DNA of 41,047 bases from Clostridia bacterium (GTDB taxonomy: Bacteria; Bacillota; Clostridia; TANB77; CAG-508). This document shows, one piece after another, positions 22,361-30,367 of this stretch. Location: assembly GCA_017936925.1 (NCBI GenBank), contig JAGBEP010000018.1:1-41047 (forward strand), given 5' to 3'. Position numbers and translations under genes: made by a program. Each line of letters begins with the position of its first letter. Positions within the stretch are counted from its first letter, which is position 1. The notes under the pieces were generated by a model, which searched no databases, had not been told where the DNA came from, and was given only the letters and a program-made list of their open reading frames with translations.

Positions 22361-23745
22361 TGGATAAAATAGTAACAGAGTATTTAAAAGAAATGGGATA
22401 CGATAGTTGTATAGATGAAAACCAAGAAAAAAGAGTGTCTGAATGGTTAGATATCTACAAAGGTCCAACTAAAAAATATAATATAAAAATTTATAATGGA
22501 AAAAAATATATCAAACACAAAATAAAATCATTAAATTTGCCAACTCAAATATGCGGAGATTTAGCAGATTTCTTTTTTAATGAGAAATTAGATATTACAA
22601 TAGATAAGAAAGATGTAGAGAAAAAGATTAAAGAATGTTTAGAACAAAATAATTTTTTACATAATAGTAATAAATTAATGCAGTTAGTAAGAGCCTTAGG
22701 TACAGGTGCTTATGTTCCATATTTAAGTAATAATGTATTAAAAATAAACTATATGAAAGCACCTAATATCATTATTTTAAAAGCTAATGAAGATGATGTA
22801 ATAGATGTATTATTCTGGAGCAAAACAAAAACGAAAGATGGAAATGAGTATCTATTCAATTTACATGTATTAGACGATGATGAGGGATATATAATTTATA
22901 ATGCTAAAAAGATAGAAAAAGATAAATCTGTATCAAATATAGATTTAGGTGATGCAGCAGAGATACATACAAAATCATATTTACCTAGGTTTGGAATGTT
23001 ATTTACTCCAGAGGTAAATAATTTTGATATAGACAGTCCTTATGGAATTAGTAGTTTCGCAAATGCCATAGATGCAATGTTTGTTACAGATAAAGCTTAT
23101 GACAGTATGGATAACGAAATAGACCTAGGAAAAAAGAGAATATATGTAGGTGCAGGAGCATTAGATTTTAACACAAATGAAAATGGAGAGCCAGTACCGA
23201 TATTCGATCCAGATGATGTAGTACATTATGTATTGCCAGGAGAAGAAAACAAAGAATTAGTAAAAGAAACAAGTGGAGATTTAAGAATAGAGCCTATTTC
23301 AAGTGCAGTACAATATAATTTAAATATTGTAACAAGTAAAGTAGGATTGGGACATAATTATTATAAATTTAAAGATGGACAAGTATATGTCAATACAGAT
23401 AATGTAATTAGTTCCAACAGTGATGTTTATAGAAAGATTCAAAAACAACAAAATATTATAACTAAAGCAATAACAAATCTAATATATGCGATAGCTGAAC
23501 TTATAGATATTAAGAAGAAATTTAGTGTAAGTATTTTCTATGATGATACTATAATAGAGGATACAGAGAAAACTCAAAGACAAGCTCAGTCTGAATATAA
23601 TGCTAAGTTAATTAGTAAAGCTCAATATTATAGAGATGTATACAAATTAAAAGATGAAGAAGCATTAAAATTTGCTAAACAGATGAATCAAGAAATTATA
23701 GATGAAACCATAACAGATGGAATAGAGTCAGCAGGTGATGAATAA
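22360..23745 (+). CDS. Portal protein (SPP1 gp6 family)
   Basis: A 461-residue protein forming the dodecameric DNA entry ring of the head. SPP1-type features include SEWLDIYKGPTKKYN...SLNLPTQICGDLADFFFNEKL near the N-terminus, the central SPYGISSFANAIDAMFVTDKAYD segment and the C-terminal helices (QRQAQSEYNAKLISKAQYYRDVY). It joins TerL and the minor capsid gene through one-base overlaps. Confidence 0.93.
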   Translation: MDKIVTEYLKEMGYDSCIDENQEKRVSEWLDIYKGPTKKYNIKIYNGKKYIKHKIKSLNLPTQICGDLADFFFNEKLDITIDKKDVEKKIKECLEQNNFLHNSNKLMQLVRALGTGAYVPYLSNNVLKINYMKAPNIIILKANEDDVIDVLFWSKTKTKDGNEYLFNLHVLDDDEGYIIYNAKKIEKDKSVSNIDLGDAAEIHTKSYLPRFGMLFTPEVNNFDIDSPYGISSFANAIDAMFVTDKAYDSMDNEIDLGKKRIYVGAGALDFNTNENGEPVPIFDPDDVVHYVLPGEENKELVKETSGDLRIEPISSAVQYNLNIVTSKVGLGHNYYKFKDGQVYVNTDNVISSNSDVYRKIQKQQNIITKAITNLIYAIAELIDIKKKFSVSIFYDDTIIEDTEKTQRQAQSEYNAKLISKAQYYRDVYKLKDEEALKFAKQMNQEIIDETITDGIESAGDE

Positions 23746-25319
23746 TGGATAATGAAGAAGCTTTTAGCAAGATTATAAATACTTATTCTGAACTTGAAAC
23801 TAAGCTATTAGAAGAAATAGTTTCGCATTTTAATATTAATGAAGAATTTATTAATAGTGATTATTGGAGAATAGAAAAATTAAAAGAATTAGGATTATTA
23901 AATGAAAATATAGTTAAATATATTGCAAAAGCAACTAATAAAAATCCTTTAGAAATCCAATCTGCATTAGAAAAGATTGGGTTTAATACATTAAATATAA
24001 ACAACTTGAATCAAGCTTATAAAGGTGGATATTTGCAAATAAATCCTCATATATTAATGGAGAATAATGTAGTAAATAATCTAATTAAATATTCTTATAA
24101 TGAACTTACAAACAGATTTTTGGAAATAAGTAAAAAAATAGAAGAAGGAACAAGAACAGCATATTTAAATGTAGTAGAAAATGCATATATTCAAACTAGT
24201 AATGGAATTACATATCAAGAAGCAATAAGAAATTCATTAATAGAGCTAGGAAATGAAGGAATTAAAACTTTAACATATAAAACTATAGATGAAGAAGGAA
24301 ATGTCACAGGAATAAGAAACTATGATATAGAAGGAGCAGTAAGAAGAGAGTTAGTAACAGCAACACAGCAACTAACAAATAAAATAAACGAAAGCATAAT
24401 CCGAGAATTAGATGTACAATATATTTATTTATCTGAGCACATTAAATGTAGACCGCAACACTTTGATTGGCAAGGAACTATCATTAAACAAGTAGATTTA
24501 GTAAAAGTAACAAAGTATGGAGAAGTAGATGGACTAGCAGGGCCAAACTGTAAACATTATATGACGCCATATTTCGGAACTGCGAGAGGTAATGAATTAA
24601 AAAAAATATCTAAGGAAGATGCTTTAGAACAATATGAACTATCACAAAAGCAAAGATATATAGAACGAGGTGTAAGAAAATGGAAAAGAAAGGCTGAAAT
24701 ATTTAAGAATGCAGGAGATAAAGAATACTATAATAAATGTAAAAAGAAAATAAAAGAATGGCAATTAAGAAATAAAGAATTTACTGAAAAAAATAATTTA
24801 CGTAGAGATTTTTCAAGAGAAAACGTTGAAAAAGTGACAAAAATTCAAGAAGATGATATAGTATTGACTATTAAAGAAGAAAAAGCAATAAATGATTATA
24901 TCAGTTCAGAAAGTTATAAAATCAATGAAAAGCTAAGAAATAACATAGAGTTAGATAAATATGATTTAGAATTTAGAAATAACTTAGATTCAGCTTTGAG
25001 TAAATGCAATAATTATGAAGGAAATATAATTAGAGTATTAGATATGGATAACGAAGAAGAACTACAAAAGTTTATTGATAAAAATAAAAAGGGAAAAACA
25101 ATAATATTTAACGAATATTTATCTTTTTCCAATAAAGAGAATTATAATAATCAAGCTAATATATGTATATACATAAGTTCTAAAAAGGGAAAAGATATAC
25201 GAAAATATAATCCAGAAGAAAGTGAAATATTATATCCTAGAAATAGTAAATTCATTATAGAAAATATGATAAAAGAAAATGGCAAATACTATATATTGTG
25301 GAGGGAATCAAATGAATAA
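23745..25319 (+). CDS. Minor capsid protein 2 fused to an ADP-ribosyltransferase-like domain
   Basis: A 524-residue two-part protein. Residues 1-290 are a Phage_min_cap2/SPP1 gp7-like head protein (EHIKCRPQHFDWQG and GLAGPNCKHYMTPYF are the signature). A basic coiled linker (290-365) follows. The last 150 residues look like an ART exoenzyme fold: Arg in GNIIRVLDM, S-x-S in EYLSFSNKE and E-x-E in PEESEILYPRNSKF, the R-S-E triad of R-S-E-type ARTs. Such fusions may enter the host with the DNA, as T4 Alt does. The triad is read by eye and activity is inferred. The 51-residue gene that overlaps its end may be a partner. Confidence 0.82.
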   Translation: MDNEEAFSKIINTYSELETKLLEEIVSHFNINEEFINSDYWRIEKLKELGLLNENIVKYIAKATNKNPLEIQSALEKIGFNTLNINNLNQAYKGGYLQINPHILMENNVVNNLIKYSYNELTNRFLEISKKIEEGTRTAYLNVVENAYIQTSNGITYQEAIRNSLIELGNEGIKTLTYKTIDEEGNVTGIRNYDIEGAVRRELVTATQQLTNKINESIIRELDVQYIYLSEHIKCRPQHFDWQGTIIKQVDLVKVTKYGEVDGLAGPNCKHYMTPYFGTARGNELKKISKEDALEQYELSQKQRYIERGVRKWKRKAEIFKNAGDKEYYNKCKKKIKEWQLRNKEFTEKNNLRRDFSRENVEKVTKIQEDDIVLTIKEEKAINDYISSESYKINEKLRNNIELDKYDLEFRNNLDSALSKCNNYEGNIIRVLDMDNEEELQKFIDKNKKGKTIIFNEYLSFSNKENYNNQANICIYISSKKGKDIRKYNPEESEILYPRNSKFIIENMIKENGKYYILWRESNE

Positions 25320-25467
25320 AAAGCCAAGATGGATTAATGAAGTACCAGGAATAAAAGAAACTGGGAAGAAAAGAGAATTAACATACGAAGAAAAAAAAGA
25401 AGCAGAAAAATTTGAAAAGGCTGTTAAATCTGGAAATATAAAAGAATGGTTTAATAGTAACAAATAA
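25312..25467 (+). CDS. Small charged protein after the ART domain
   Basis: A 51-residue, very charged protein (KKPRWINEVPGIKETGKKRELTYEEKKEAEKFEKAVKSG). ATG 25312 has GGAGGG upstream and overlaps the preceding stop by 8 nt. Similar small proteins follow min_cap2-ART fusions in related phages. It could shield the head or cell from the ART domain (speculative) or be a minor head protein. A terminator-like hairpin follows. Confidence 0.55.
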   Translation: MNKKPRWINEVPGIKETGKKRELTYEEKKEAEKFEKAVKSGNIKEWFNSNK

Positions 25468-25496
25468 GTTATTAAAATTTTATTATTATAAATCCA

Positions 25497-25522
25497 AAGA
25501 CGTAGACGTACGTCTTTTTTTT
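25497..25522 (+). terminator. Terminator-like hairpin inside the late operon
   Basis: AAGACGTA (25497-25504), loop GACG, TACGTCTT (25509-25516), T-run to 25522. It sits between the packaging/portal genes and the scaffold/capsid genes and may reduce or process read-through. The stretch 25523-25607 that follows holds no gene, but has TGCGAG...CTCG repeats and the scaffold ribosome site. Confidence 0.75.
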
Positions 25523-25607
25523 ATGGCCTTTTACTTAGTCAGGCGTAAAAGAAACTAAGGTGCGAGATTTACTCGTTACTCGAATAAAAAATGGAGGTTT
25601 AAAGATT

Positions 25608-26165
25608 ATGAATGGTGAAAATCAAAACAATGAAGGACAAAAACATGTAGTTACTCAGACTGCAAATACTGCTAATACAAACAAAACTGAGGAGACAGTT
25701 ACTCAGACTGAAAGCAAAACTGAGGTAAAAACATTTACTCAAGAGGAAGTAAATGGAATGTTAGCCAAAGAAAGAAAAAATATGCCAAGCAAGGAAGAAA
25801 TGAAAGCTTTTAGAGAATGGCAAGAATCGCAAAAAACAGAAGAACAAAAAAAGCAAGAAGAAATAATTAAAAATCAAAAATTACAAGAAGAAAGAGATTT
25901 CAATTCACAAATAATTGAAGTTATGAAAAAAGGTTTAGATTATGACACTGCCGAATTTGTGCAATTTAAAGTAAGTAAAATGGATGGAGAGTTTAATGAA
26001 AATTTAGAAACATATTTAAAAGAACATCCACAAACTACTAAAACAGAAGAAAAGAAAAGTGTTACAACTGGCTTTTCTCAGGGAAAGACAGCAAATACAG
26101 TTGTAAATGAAAAAAAGGATTATTTAGATAAGAAATACGCAAATAATCCATATTATAAAAAATAG
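25608..26165 (+). CDS. Capsid scaffolding protein (DUF4355-like)
   Basis: A 185-residue soluble protein with a Thr/Asn/Gln-rich N-terminus, a central KTFTQEEVNGMLAKERKNMPSKEE segment and helices rich in Lys/Glu/Gln, and a basic YANNPYYKK end. The scaffold signature is the FTQEEVNxMLAKE block. It would guide assembly of the major capsid protein encoded 16 nt downstream. ATG 25608 has GGAGG upstream; an earlier in-frame start lacks a ribosome site. Confidence 0.8.
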   Translation: MNGENQNNEGQKHVVTQTANTANTNKTEETVTQTESKTEVKTFTQEEVNGMLAKERKNMPSKEEMKAFREWQESQKTEEQKKQEEIIKNQKLQEERDFNSQIIEVMKKGLDYDTAEFVQFKVSKMDGEFNENLETYLKEHPQTTKTEEKKSVTTGFSQGKTANTVVNEKKDYLDKKYANNPYYKK

Positions 26166-26181
26166 AAAGGAAAATTAAAAT

Positions 26182-27036
26182 ATGAAATACGCAAATCAAT
26201 ATGTTGATGAAGAATATTTATCAGCAATAGAACCAAATTTATACACAGATGAAGTTTTAATACCAGGAGTTACATATAGTGAAGATATAGTTGAGGGGCC
26301 AGCAGGAGGATATTTTGCTCACAAATTAGATGATGGAAACGAAGTAGAGCCAGGAACACCAGGAAGAGACTTTAATGATGAGGCTGCAAAAGATGACTTA
26401 ATACAAGTTTCTTATAATAACAATTTTCAAAAATCAAGAAAGATATATGGAGTTCAAGCAGCTGCAGTTAAGTTCGATTTAGCAGAAGCATATCTTGCTA
26501 ATTCATTAAATGTTACTAAACAAGGACGTAGATATTCTGCATTAGCTTGTATGGTAAATGAAGGAACACTTTTAGAAGATAAAGAAAAAACTACAAAAGA
26601 TAATGTTGTAGAAAAAATTATTGCTATGAGAAAAAAAGTTAAAGATAATCATGGACAGGCAAACTTTATACTTGTTTCAACATCAGTATACTCAGCTGCA
26701 TTACAAGTATTAGGATTAAAATCTACTGAAGATCCTGCAATTATAAGTGCACAATTAATAAAAAGATTTGGATTGAGTATTATTGAATGCAATTCTTTCG
26801 ATAAAGCAGAAGTAAAGTATTATGATTATAGTGGAACATTAAAAACAGTAGATTTAAGTAATGTAGAAATGATTTGTGGATACTATGAAGCTTTCAAACT
26901 TGAGGATAACTTTTCAGTATATCGTTTAATTGATAGTGAAAACTTTGCAGGCTCTAAAGCACAAGTAGAATATAATACTGCAATGAGAGTAGTAAGTCCT
27001 GCACAAATAATAATAAAGAAATATGAAAGCATATAA
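26182..27036 (+). CDS. Major capsid protein
   Basis: A 284-residue protein directly after the scaffold gene. It has an N-arm (QYVDEEYLSAIEPNLYTDEVLIPGVTYSED), a beta-rich core and a hydrophobic ILVSTSVYSAALQVLGL segment, in line with HK97-fold capsid proteins of SPP1/Clostridium siphoviruses. AGAAAGGA precedes the ATG. High expression is expected. Confidence 0.85.
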   Translation: MKYANQYVDEEYLSAIEPNLYTDEVLIPGVTYSEDIVEGPAGGYFAHKLDDGNEVEPGTPGRDFNDEAAKDDLIQVSYNNNFQKSRKIYGVQAAAVKFDLAEAYLANSLNVTKQGRRYSALACMVNEGTLLEDKEKTTKDNVVEKIIAMRKKVKDNHGQANFILVSTSVYSAALQVLGLKSTEDPAIISAQLIKRFGLSIIECNSFDKAEVKYYDYSGTLKTVDLSNVEMICGYYEAFKLEDNFSVYRLIDSENFAGSKAQVEYNTAMRVVSPAQIIIKKYESI

Positions 27037-27049
27037 GGAGTAAAGGGAC

Positions 27050-27469
27050 ATGGAGAATTATATTGATTATGATTTCTATAAAAGTATATATAAGGGCAAC
27101 ATGTCCTTAGAAGAATTTGAAAAAGTAGTAACAAGAGCAAGTATTGAGGTTAGAAACTACATCATGAATAAAAATATAGAAAATCATGAGGAAGAAGTAG
27201 GAATGGCAACTTGCTCTGTTGCTGATATATTGTACAAAATAGAAAGTATAGAAAATAAAAAAGCTAAATTAATTAGTAGCGAAAAAGAAAACAGAATTAT
27301 AAGTAGTGAAAAAGTTGCAGATTTATCAAAGAATTATGCAAATACAACTAGTTTAAAAGAACTAGATGAAGAAATATCTAATCAGAAAAATAAAATTAAA
27401 GAAGAAATTGAAAATTATTTGATGTTTACAGGGTTACTAAATAGGAGTGTTTATGGAAGATTTATTTGA
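27050..27469 (+). CDS. Head-tail connector (gp6-like)
   Basis: A 139-residue helical protein after the capsid gene. IDYDFYKSIYKGNMSLEEFEKVVTRASIEVRNYI resembles phage gp6/gp15-type DNA-packaging adaptors that bind the portal ring. The position is standard for the first connector. It overlaps the next gene by 17 nt. Confidence 0.7.
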   Translation: MENYIDYDFYKSIYKGNMSLEEFEKVVTRASIEVRNYIMNKNIENHEEEVGMATCSVADILYKIESIENKKAKLISSEKENRIISSEKVADLSKNYANTTSLKELDEEISNQKNKIKEEIENYLMFTGLLNRSVYGRFI

Positions 27470-27854
27470 TAAAGATATAACAATTATAAATAAATATTTT
27501 GATAAAGAAACAAAAACAATGATGTATAAAGTAAGCTATGTAAAAGGATTTTGGAGTTCTAACGATGGAATATCTATTAATGGTACGCAATTAACAAAAA
27601 ATGATGGATTAAGTGCAAGAATATTAATAAACGATAGCAGAAATGCAAAATATCAAGTACCAAAAGAATTTGAAAAAGAACAGAAAACATGGACATTACA
27701 AAATGACGATTATTTAGTAAAAGGCATTGTAAAAGACTTTACAGCAATAGCTAAGTTATTAGAAGATTGTCAAGAAGTAATGAAAATAACTAATGTTTCT
27801 AAAAAGGATTATGGTAGCAAAGATATGTGGCATTTTGCTATTACAGGAGCTTAA
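27453..27854 (+). CDS. Head closure / minor capsid protein (DUF6751-like)
   Basis: A 133-residue beta-rich protein (DITIINKYFDKETKTMMYKVSYVKGFWSS...) of the type found as second connector in Firmicute phages. ATG 27453 is placed 5 nt after AGGAG; the GTG at 27447 overlaps that site. It is likely the head-closure (stopper) ring, inferred from order. Confidence 0.65.
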   Translation: MEDLFDKDITIINKYFDKETKTMMYKVSYVKGFWSSNDGISINGTQLTKNDGLSARILINDSRNAKYQVPKEFEKEQKTWTLQNDDYLVKGIVKDFTAIAKLLEDCQEVMKITNVSKKDYGSKDMWHFAITGA

Positions 27855-27855
27855 C

Positions 27856-28308
27856 ATGAAAATTGATTATGAGATAGCATTTTCTAATGTGCAGAAGCAA
27901 CAAATACTAGATAAATATGGACTAGATGGCGGAAGAACGCAGAAAGTTATTGATAGTGCATTCATGGGATATGTAGATAAGTATATGCCAGCAGATGAAA
28001 ATCAAGAAATGATTAATAGTATGTACAGTTCTACTAAACCTGGTTCGGGCGAAATTAATATTAATAAGCCTTATGCACATTATCAGAACGAAGGAGAAAA
28101 ATATGTTGATTCAAAAACTGGTAAAGGTGCTTTTTATGATCCAGTAAGTGGACGATATTGGAGTAGACCAGGAGTAAAGAAAGTTCCAAGTGGTGAAAAA
28201 TTAAATTATCATGGAGGAGCGAATAGAGGAGATCATTTTACAGAAAGAATGTTAGCAGATCATTATGAAGATATATTGAATGCAGGTCAAAAGGAGATTG
28301 AAAAATGA
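27856..28308 (+). CDS. Minor capsid / tail completion protein (gp10-like)
   Basis: A 150-residue protein. QKQQILDKYGLDGGRTQKVIDSAFMGYVDKYMPADE and the GG(A)NRGDHFTERMLADHYEDIL end match minor capsid proteins at the third connector position in Clostridium phages. ATG 27856 follows AGGAGC and almost touches the preceding stop. It overlaps the next gene by 4 nt. Confidence 0.7.
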   Translation: MKIDYEIAFSNVQKQQILDKYGLDGGRTQKVIDSAFMGYVDKYMPADENQEMINSMYSSTKPGSGEININKPYAHYQNEGEKYVDSKTGKGAFYDPVSGRYWSRPGVKKVPSGEKLNYHGGANRGDHFTERMLADHYEDILNAGQKEIEK

Positions 28309-28718
28309 TAGAAGAAATAAGAGAATATATTGCTAAGTGCCCATATTTAAAAGAATATGGCGAATTAAATATAGAATATTTAACTGATAAAGTAAATACA
28401 TACTCTATAAATGAAAGTGCAGGATATAACCCAGTAATCAATAACTTTTTAGTTGGTTCAGAAATGCAGTTTCTTTTTACTTTTGATAGCAAATTACGTT
28501 GGAATGAAGATATTCAAAACAACATAGATAATTCTAAATTCTTTGAAAATTTTAGAAATTGGTTAGAAGAAAATAATAATAAAAAGATATTTCCTAATAT
28601 AAAAGGAATATACAAAATTGAAGCATTGACTAACGGTTATATACATGTAACTAATGCAAATGAGGCTATTTATCGTATTCAATGCAAAATAGAATATTTT
28701 AAAAGGAGGAAAAGCTAA
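28305..28718 (+). CDS. Tail terminator / minor capsid protein
   Basis: A 137-residue protein (YIAKCPYLKEYGELNIEYLTDKVNTYSINESAGYN...) preceding the tail tube gene. Size, alpha/beta pattern and position match the tail terminator ring of SPP1-like siphoviruses. Its stop overlaps the tail-tube ATG by one base. Confidence 0.7.
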   Translation: MIEEIREYIAKCPYLKEYGELNIEYLTDKVNTYSINESAGYNPVINNFLVGSEMQFLFTFDSKLRWNEDIQNNIDNSKFFENFRNWLEENNNKKIFPNIKGIYKIEALTNGYIHVTNANEAIYRIQCKIEYFKRRKS

Positions 28719-29248
28719 TGGATGACGAAGAACTAATAGATCAAGAAATGCTAGAAAAAATTGATACAACTGATGTTATAACATATTTAAACACTACTCC
28801 AAAAGCAACAACTAGAAATTGGGCTTTATTTGGAGTAGGTGTAACAGAATACGAAGAGTCTTACAATTCAAATGTAAGTGAAGAGCATTGGATTATTAAC
28901 AAAAACGCTAATAAAGATGTAGATGGATATGGATTAACATCAGGACCAGAGCAAACTTGCTATAAAGGTGATCCAGTATTTGAATTTATTGATGACATTA
29001 GATATAGATTAAAAACAGGAAAAGATGCAGAATCAGAAGTACTAGAAATTGATAAATATAAAGTAACTGAAACAGAAACATCACCAAAATATCAAGCTAG
29101 AGTCTTTAAAGTATGCATAGGTTTAGATTCAAGAAGCCGTGAAGGTGGAGCAGGAGTTAAAATAAAATATAGTGTAAATTATAAAGGCGATCCTACATTC
29201 GGAACAGTAACATTCGAAAATGGAAAACCAGTATTTACTGCAGAATAA
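28718..29248 (+). CDS. Major tail tube protein
   Basis: A 176-residue beta-rich protein. ATTRNWALFGVGVTEYEESYNSNVSEEHWIINKNANKDVDGYGLTSGPEQTCYKGDPVFEFIDDI is characteristic of Firmicute siphovirus tail tube proteins, and the C-terminal YKGDPTFGTVTFENGKPVF is the usual last strand. AAAGGAGG precedes ATG. A hairpin follows, consistent with raised expression. Confidence 0.85.
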   Translation: MDDEELIDQEMLEKIDTTDVITYLNTTPKATTRNWALFGVGVTEYEESYNSNVSEEHWIINKNANKDVDGYGLTSGPEQTCYKGDPVFEFIDDIRYRLKTGKDAESEVLEIDKYKVTETETSPKYQARVFKVCIGLDSRSREGGAGVKIKYSVNYKGDPTFGTVTFENGKPVFTAE

Positions 29249-29268
29249 GAGGGAAAAATATCCCTCTT
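29247..29268 (+). other. Stem-loop after the tail tube gene
   Basis: AAGAGGGA (29247-29254), six-base loop, TCCCTCTT (29261-29268), with no T-run. It is likely an mRNA stabiliser or weak terminator giving more tail tube than tape measure. Confidence 0.5.
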
Positions 29269-29290
29269 AAATTAATTTGTGGAGGTATAT

Positions 29291-29794
29291 ATGGAATATA
29301 TACAATTAAAAGAAAGAAAAGACATTTTTAGACTGGGATTTAAAGATACAGAAGGAAATATTATTTATGATAAAGATGGCAAAGAAGTTTGTATAGAATT
29401 TGATTTAGGTGATATAGACTTGCCAATAAAATACAACAAGTGTGTTACTCAAATTAATGATGCTAGAAGAGAACTTAAAAATAAGTTCATTATAATAAAT
29501 AAACAGAAAGATAGAAAAGGTAAAGGTTTCTTATCTCATAATGAAGAAGAAAAAACAAAAGTTATAAAAGAGTTCTATAAAAAAATGGAAAGCTCAATGG
29601 ATTTATTTTTAGGACAAGGAGGAACTCAGAAATTTCTTAATGGTAAAAAGATTTATTGGGAAGTATGGGATGACATTTCAGAAGCTCTAAAACCTCATAT
29701 GGATAAATTACATTTAACTGTAGAAGATATGGAAAACAGAATAAAAAATAAATATAGTTTAAAAGAAGAAAAGGAAGTATTAAAAGATGTCTAA
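29291..29794 (+). CDS. Tail assembly chaperone-like protein
   Basis: A 167-residue acidic helical protein between tail tube and tape measure, the place of the tail assembly chaperone (gpG-like). ATG 29291 has GGAGG upstream. It overlaps the Gp15-like gene by 8 nt. I looked for the usual -1 slippery heptamer before its end and see no convincing one; the second gene has its own ATG. Confidence 0.65.
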   Translation: MEYIQLKERKDIFRLGFKDTEGNIIYDKDGKEVCIEFDLGDIDLPIKYNKCVTQINDARRELKNKFIIINKQKDRKGKGFLSHNEEEKTKVIKEFYKKMESSMDLFLGQGGTQKFLNGKKIYWEVWDDISEALKPHMDKLHLTVEDMENRIKNKYSLKEEKEVLKDV

Positions 29795-30362
29795 TTATCC
29801 CCAATATGCAGAAATTGAGAATACGCAATATCCAATAAATACGGATTTTAGAGTAGCGCTAAAGTGCAATGAAGTAGCTGAGTCAGATGTTTCTGAGGAA
29901 GAGAAAAGTTTGGCCATAATTTATTTATTATATGGAGATAAAGGTATAGAAGCATCACATCATTGGGAAAAGTTATTAAAAATAGCAATGAAATATTTAA
30001 CCTGTGGAAAAGAGAATACTGAAGTATCAGAGAAAGAAGTTGATATGTCCTATAAAGAAGATATGGGATATATTAAAACTTCTTTTTTTTATGATTATCA
30101 AATTGACTTAAATGCCAAGAAAATGCATTGGTGGGAATTTTACGAAAAACTTTGTGGACTTTCAGAGAAATGTATTTTAAACAGAGTTATATATTTAAGA
30201 ACATTTGACATTTCACAAATTAAAGACAGAAAAGAAAAAGAAAAATGGATAAAGCAGAAGAAAGCAGTTGCTCTAAAGCAAAAGAAAATTATTAAGAAAA
30301 CTAAAAAAGAAGAAGAGTTAGACAGACTATTCAGAGAACAAATTAATCCTCGAAGGAGGTGA
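29787..30362 (+). CDS. Gp15-family tail assembly protein
   Basis: A 191-residue protein of the bacteriophage Gp15 family: FRVALKCNEVAESDVSEEEKSLAIIYLLYG, then KMHWWEFYEKLCGLSEKC and a very basic C-terminus (KQKKAVALKQKKIIKKTKKEEELDRLFRE). It is the second tail-assembly partner upstream of the tape measure and is coupled to both neighbours by overlaps or near overlaps. Confidence 0.8.
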   Translation: MSNYPQYAEIENTQYPINTDFRVALKCNEVAESDVSEEEKSLAIIYLLYGDKGIEASHHWEKLLKIAMKYLTCGKENTEVSEKEVDMSYKEDMGYIKTSFFYDYQIDLNAKKMHWWEFYEKLCGLSEKCILNRVIYLRTFDISQIKDRKEKEKWIKQKKAVALKQKKIIKKTKKEEELDRLFREQINPRRR

Positions 30363-30367
30363 AAAAA

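Noticed and set aside
29700..29800. Programmed -1 frameshift between the two tail assembly genes
   Set aside because: No convincing X-XXY-YYZ heptamer with a following structure was seen, and the second gene starts with its own ATG.
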